Source: Chlorops oryzae (lineage: Eukaryota; Arthropoda; Insecta; Diptera; Chloropidae). From it: DNA of 64,000 bases. Positions 58,855-64,000 of this stretch are shown here, piece after piece. The stretch is from positions 12,318,663 to 12,382,662 of the forward strand of contig CM035808.1 of assembly GCA_020466095.1 (NCBI GenBank). Direction: 5' to 3'. The position numbers were made by a program, and so were the translations under genes. The notes beneath the pieces were generated by a model. The model was not told the origin of the DNA, searched no databases, and was given only the letters and a program-made list of their open reading frames with translations. Position 1 is the stretch's first letter, and every line of letters begins with the position of its first letter.

Positions 58855-58870
58855 CTCTATTTCTCGTTTT
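57601..58870 (+). repeat. Polypyrimidine tract (CTCTCTTT)n
   Basis: Short CT tracts start at 57620 and 57820, and an almost unbroken T/C-only tract of about 0.7 kb runs from about 58170 to 58870, built from CTCTCTTT, TTCTCTC and TTGTTCACTCTCTCGC units. The TTGTTCACTCTCTCGC unit repeats several times at 58210-58410. Long frames on both strands (up to 325 codons) are translations of the tract. Confidence 0.95.
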
Positions 58871-61536
58871 CTCAGGAGAGGAATAAATTGTAATAGGGAT
58901 AATCCGTTGAATAGAGATGAAAACTAACCAAAGCGAAAAATATTCGAATAGATTTTCTGAAGGACAAAATTCATGTTCGCAATGGTTGCAATAGAGTCTT
59001 TCAATGTTCAATAACAAGCCTTGACTTTTGTTTTATCGATTCGAAAATATAAAACCCCCAAAAAAATGCTAAATACCAAACCAAATCGAATCGCTGCACA
59101 TTCAGCACACGTACTCTCCATTTTTAAGTACCCCGCAAATAGCCGCGAAATGCTAAGTGACTTCCTTTCCGAACGATTCCAGCAATTTCGAGCGGAAGTT
59201 TAGCAAACACAAATTCAAAAAAAAAAAGTAAAAAATCAAAAACAAATAAAAGTTTCTTCCTTTTTATTATTTAAAAGGCCGCTCTTTTGGTCTGTTAACC
59301 GCGATTCGAACGGTAGCAGTCGGCAAAAGAGCAAATAAAGTTCAAAAGCGCATCGCCTGGCAGCTCCGTTCATTCATGGATGCCATGAGTTTGCATATAT
59401 TATGAGAGAAAAAAGCTTCAGATACTTTATCCCTCGTACACAATGCTATATGGTAAAAAGAAGAAAAAAAAAACCGACCGAAAAAATACACAATTCACGG
59501 CTATAACTAATAAACTCATAAATTCAAAGCAATCCGAAAGGGCGACGCGACGTTTTTTAATGCCGACGGTCGGCGGCGGTGGCGGAGTTGGCGGCATCGC
59601 TTTACGCTCGAATTGCATGTGAATTTGAATGGATTTCGGTTTGCGCGGAATCATGTTGGGCTGTATCGTGTGGTAACATCGCTTGGTGCGGTTCCGCCCG
59701 TGTTTGGTAAAACAATTGCCGAAAGCCCTAACAATCGCATAGATTAATTGCTTCACTATGATATTTTGTTTGAATTTTCTCAATTCGACTCTGAAATCGT
59801 TTGACATTTAAAAGATCATTATGGTCTTTAATACAAGCAGCCTTCATCCTTTCATTTAGGATATTCCATCAGATATTTTATTTAAATTATTAAAAACTAT
59901 ATGGTATCTTATATACTATTTTATTTTTAAGCGAGCACTAGGTTGGCCATCGTCATAAGAAAGTTTGCATATAATACAGAGAAAATTCAAGTAGATTTAA
60001 GGAAATTTTAAATGTTTTAACGCTTCTCTCGAAGACTTCCAAAAAATTTAGTTTTTCGTTCTATTTTCGAAGGAAAAATGTTCATAAACCATTGAAGAGG
60101 CTTAGAATCCAAAAATCTATTGGCATAGAATAGAGCTGTAAAAATTCTAAAATTAACACTACTCTAGTGTATTTGTTATTTTTCGTCATGTAATCGTTAC
60201 TAAGTAATCGTTATATTTTTTTTTAATATTCTTCATTCATTAATTGAATAACCCAAAGTTGATAAAGTAATCAAAACTGCCTCATGATCTTTGAATCTTC
60301 ACCTAGTTTTAAGCAATCAAATATCAACTCAACTCATTGTACTACCATATTGTTTTGCGGACCCATTATTTTAGTACTTAATTACTCCGGAAACCATCAG
60401 CTGGCATGTGTACAAAAAAAAGTACTACTAACGAGATATGTACTTCCATCAGTAACGAGACGTTATTGATAACTGACTACAGTAATCGTTACTTTTTTCC
60501 GAATAGTATAGGAGAATTTTTGGAACTAAAATCCGAGAAGACTTAGCCATTCCCTTAGAAAGTGTTCCCTTTGAGTATTATAACTGCATCAGAGATTGTG
60601 AAATACTTGAGTAGAGAATTTGGAAGGAAATATTTTAGTATGTATTATGGTTTTTTTTTCGTGGACTGGGCCCGTAGAATAGCCCATTTTCCGCCCTTTT
60701 ATACAGTAGTAGGTTTAGAAGCATTGAGCCTACATGAAGCGAACTGGATCCGATATAGGGCAGGCCCGTACATACAAAGAGCTCCATTTCTGGACGGTTT
60801 TAAGGCACATAACTAATTTCTCGTTTTCTTTGTGGTTTCTCGCATTTTGTACAGGGTTTGAACCTCTAAAACCACCCCTGCATACGTCACTATTTATTTG
60901 AATATAGAGAATAATCAAAGAGTTTCTTCTTATATCGAAACTCTTTGGAATAATATCGAGAACAGCGGTCCCTTGCTTTAACTGGGACAAAAGGTGATAA
61001 GAAATCGTCATCGTCATTACGAGGGGGCGAGTTCGAAAACAAATTTCTCATAAAGAAAGTTATTATCTATCGATTTCCATTAACAAACTCCATTAGAAAT
61101 TTTCGAAAAAGAATTTTAAAAAGGGATCAAAAGATAACCCAATTGAAACAAGCTGGGAAAAAAACCTCTTCCCTCTCGATTAATTAATTAATTGATATAG
61201 GTTTGTCAACTTATTTTTTCGCGTGACCAATGAATCTCTCAAAAAAAAGGGTATCAATTTCTTTTGATTCTTACATATCCTTCTAACGACATTCCTTTAT
61301 CGCTTTTCACTTAAAACAAGCAATGGTTTTCTCTTCTTTAACCCGAACTCGTTATCGATCTTAAGAATTGTTTGTTTGATTTCCAGCAAAGCTGTCAATA
61401 CGCATTAAACCATTTTATGCTAAAGTGTCAACCTTGACAATATGACAGTTCTTTAATGATGTCGCTGCAGCAGCGTAGCGCAACGGCAGCAAGTGCTGGA
61501 AATGAGGAGAAAAATTATCGCTGCATGAATTTCATA
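58871..61536. other. Non-coding DNA
   Basis: It includes GTAATCGTTAC palindromic motifs near 60192-60210 and 60481-60491, possibly from an old element. The frame at 59427-59807 (-) reads a proline run from a GGCGGCGGTGGCGG patch and shows no domain. Confidence 0.45.
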
Positions 61537-61689
61537 CACTGTAAAAAAAAAGTTCGATTTTCGAAAAAATCTTCAGGATAAACTCAGCGGATCTTTTTCA
61601 TGAGAATAGATTGGAAAATGGAATATAAAAGATATTTTGACAGTAGCCATTAGAAATTATTATTACTAAGAAAAAAATTTCTCTCAGTG
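61537..61689. mobile_element. Possible 153-bp MITE with CACTG ends
   Basis: CACTGTAAAAAAAAAGTTC at left; the complement of the right end is CACTGAGAGAAATTTTTTTC. Only CACTG and A/T-rich flanking bases match. TTCTCTCAGTG also appears at 42740-42750, suggesting a shared terminus. No target duplication. Confidence 0.35.
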
Positions 61690-62590
61690 CAGAACAAAAT
61701 TATTACGAATTATATCGAAGAGCGTAGATTTAAACGCATTTCGAGTAAATCCGAAATCAAGTTTGCCCGCTTACAATTAACTGCATTTTATGAAATTTAA
61801 TTTTAGCTCTGTTCTTTTTTTTTCTTCTCACTTCTCCTTCTTACAACTGAAAGAAAAACGTACGTTTATACTCAATGCGAACGACAAATTATTAATCGAT
61901 ACTGACATTTCAATTGACAGCTACCAATAAGCGAGTTAATTTTCAATTAAAAAGAAGGGGTCTCAATGTTACAAAAATACTGTACAAAAAAAAAAATAAT
62001 CAAAAAGTAAAGGAATGGAAATCTGTTGAAAAAAGAGACATCAACGTAAATGGAAAAGCAAGGAAAATACCAGTAGCATTGACAGTTGCCATGTTACGAG
62101 GTAAAAAATAAAAAAAAAATAGAAAAATTAAAAAAAAAAAATAACGAAGGCAAAAGAAGAATAAATAGAAAACTCACGACAATCGAATTAGAGTCGTTTT
62201 AAGGTGAAGTGATTAATTTTCGTGGGCATTTAAGATCATTTTTCAATTAAAACGAAAATCCGCTGGGCAATTTTGTGATTCGAAAGGCGAGCGGTAAGTC
62301 AGTATGTAAGTCAGTGAAAGTCATCATCGATCCTCTAGGGTCTATGTAGTGAACTATGGTGTATGTATGAAGTATGGCTGCTCGCTCTCAAACTGATATG
62401 CCTTATATTAATTTTTTTTTTATTATTATTTTATTTGATTTTATTTTGGTAAAAGAAATCTCAAAGTTCTCAATTGCGCCACTTGAAAATGTGTGCATTT
62501 AATCCGCTTATCGGATTATTTTTCTTGTTTTTGTTTTTGTTCTTCTCCTTGTTGCTGAGACATTTGACACGTCCTTGCGCAATTGGCAAA

Positions 62591-62614
62591 GGCAACGGCA
62601 ACGGCAACGGCAAC
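62591..62614 (+). repeat. (GGCAAC)n hexamer repeat
   Basis: Four units. It translates as Gly-Asn repeats in one frame, too short to support a gene. Confidence 0.85.
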
Positions 62615-62915
62615 GTAGAGAACGGCCTATTTTATGCCGACACACCGATTGGAGTCCCCAGCGGTAGCTCTCGTAAATTGTAACTCTCTTTCTCGAACAG
62701 TGCGTTCATTAGAATTGCGTGCACATCGAGGCAGCACAAATCTCGGCTACCGTTCTTATCTTAATCTTACTGCAAATTTAATTTCACCACTCATTTTAGA
62801 TAAAAAAGGAAAGAAGAAAAGAAAAATCAAATGAGAAAAAGGAAGCACAAAATCATGCACAACTGAACTGCACAGCACAGCGCGGGATTTCTTTTCAAGC
62901 TGCACACTTTGCGCC

Positions 62916-62917
<2 letters not shown>

Positions 62918-62950
<33 letters not shown>

Positions 62951-62967
62951 ACTCTCACTCTCTTTCT
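62918..62967 (+). repeat. (CT)n microsatellite
   Basis: CT dinucleotides with few interruptions. Confidence 0.9.
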
Positions 62968-63654
62968 TCCTTCGGAGCTTATTATTAATTTTTATAGTTT
63001 CCTTTTTTTCCGTTTTTTTTCTCTTCTGATTATTTTTTTATTTCTTCCTTTTCGTGATTTTTAATATAAAATACGCTTAAGTGGTGCATTCAGTCGTTCA
63101 AAACGTTTTACGCTAAAACTCACGTGACGACGTATTTACTGCATTTTTATGACGAACTGGCCGAGGCCGACTGACTTCTTCGTCTGGCCGTGATGCAATG
63201 GACCAAACATTGCCGCTTCCTGCACTTCTTTTTTGCATTTTATTTTTTTTTTTACCTCTTTGCATTCAGTCTCTTTGGGTCTGTTTTATCAGATTTCTTA
63301 AGTGCAAATCGTATTTGTTGCCTTTTTGTCATTTTTAAATACGGAATTAACTTAAATATGACATTGAATTTGATGAGATTGTGCAAAATGTGGTATAGGG
63401 AACAGAAAAGACGCTTAGGCCATTGCATTTAGTGTTTATTTTTTTTTTTAGTATTTTTTCCCTCTTTTCATATTCCTTACTCGATATACTGGCGAGGTAA
63501 GGGAATTGCGTGAGAATCTTTTGTCGAAAGGAGTCCAACGAGGAATGCAGATCAAGGTGCTTGAATGTTCTGCAATTTCAATGTCCTGTGATTTCGATGA
63601 AAAATCCCACTAAATCTGTTCGTAGACGAGACCCTAATGAGGTCAAAATACCAA

Positions 63655-63880
63655 TATTTATTTATTCATTCATTAATTTATTTATTTAATTATTTGTTAA
63701 TTTATTTATTTGTTTATTTATTATATTTATTTATATTTAATTATTAATTAATTAATTAATTAATTACTTTATTTAATTACTTATTTATTTTTTATTTACC
63801 TATTTATTTAAGTTTTTATTTATTTTTCTATTTATTGAATTATTTGTTTATTAATTAATTAATTTATTTATTTAATTAGT
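63655..63880 (+). repeat. (TTTA)n/(TTAA)n low-complexity tract
   Basis: Almost pure A/T tetramers directly next to the DINE-1-like copy at the right edge. Confidence 0.9.
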
Positions 63881-64000
63881 TTTTATACCCGACACACTCT
63901 GTGTCGAGGGTATATTGCGTTTGTGTGGTTGTGTGTAACACCCAGAACTAGTCGAGATAGACCATACAAAATATATTATATATAGAAATGATCAGTGTCA
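63881..64000 (-). mobile_element. DINE-1-like element, truncated by window edge
   Basis: The complement of the last ~120 bp of the element at 29075-29983: ATACCCGACACA (63885), the terminal hairpin with TGTGTCGAGGGTAT, then GCGTTTGTGTGGTTGTGTGT, TAACACCCAGAAC and TCGAGATAGACCATACAAAA. The rest lies beyond the window. Confidence 0.85.

Larger units (their letters stand above)
61690..63654. other. Non-coding DNA
   Basis: AT-rich; a (GGCAAC)n run and a (CT)n run are listed separately. No gene is supported. Confidence 0.45.

Noticed and set aside
57916..58893. 325-codon frame, the longest in the window
   Set aside because: About two thirds is the polypyrimidine tract read as Ser/Leu/Phe; the first ~90 codons have no domain and overlapping frames are equally open.
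60190..60495. GTAATCGTTAC motifs as possible inverted terminal repeats
   Set aside because: They are short self-palindromes, so any two copies look inverted; no longer end matches were found.

Overview
The window looks like a non-coding, repeat-rich stretch of an insect genome, most likely a higher fly (Diptera, Brachycera). The clues are strong A+T richness with many poly-A/poly-T runs, many microsatellites, TATA/initiator-like motifs, and interspersed elements that resemble fly DINE-1/Helitron-like repeats: a (CAGACGGA)n core, matching subterminal inverted repeats near both ends, and in one fragment a TGATCAAGAATATATATA-type block. No coding region passes a reasonable test. The long open frames are translated microsatellites, polypyrimidine tract or chance frames. 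There is no operon structure and no CRISPR array. A large intron or an intergenic region of a fly chromosome fits best. The species was not identified.

Layout. 1-7.6 kb is unique-looking AT-rich DNA with a cluster of RACCGCA motifs and two NRF-1-type palindromes (1.5-2.7 kb). 7.6-8.5 kb is a (TTATG)n array that changes into (TTAGG)n. 12.5-20.9 kb is the busiest part: TTTCGGACT minisatellite, a 464-bp inverted-repeat element with a tRNA-like sequence inside, a pogo-like element split by a 1,110-bp palindrome-studded element, a 186-bp hAT-type MITE with perfect target-site duplication, a possible promoter and first exon, and tandem duplications. 24.2-24.5 kb holds a nested inverted-repeat MITE. 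29.1-30.0 kb holds an apparently complete DINE-1-like element, and a second copy in the opposite orientation runs off the right edge. 31.8-32.35 kb is a minisatellite whose units each form a hairpin. 35.0-36.0 kb is a TTTCGGACTCATTT minisatellite. 38.6-39.1 kb and 42.0-43.0 kb are local duplications. 48.0-53.0 kb has three copies of a ~735-bp TTAA-flanked MITE and a compact pogo-like copy that serves as the empty site for the insertion at 14.7 kb. 57.6-58.9 kb is a very long polypyrimidine tract. The right edge is (TTTA)n DNA.

The window therefore reads as a record of DNA-transposon activity rather than a set of cooperating genes. The most unusual items are the palindrome-rich inverted-repeat elements at 13.9-15.8 kb and two cases (31.8-32.35 kb, and the TTAA MITEs) where hairpin arms differ between copies while pairing is kept. 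The few short open frames listed are candidates only.
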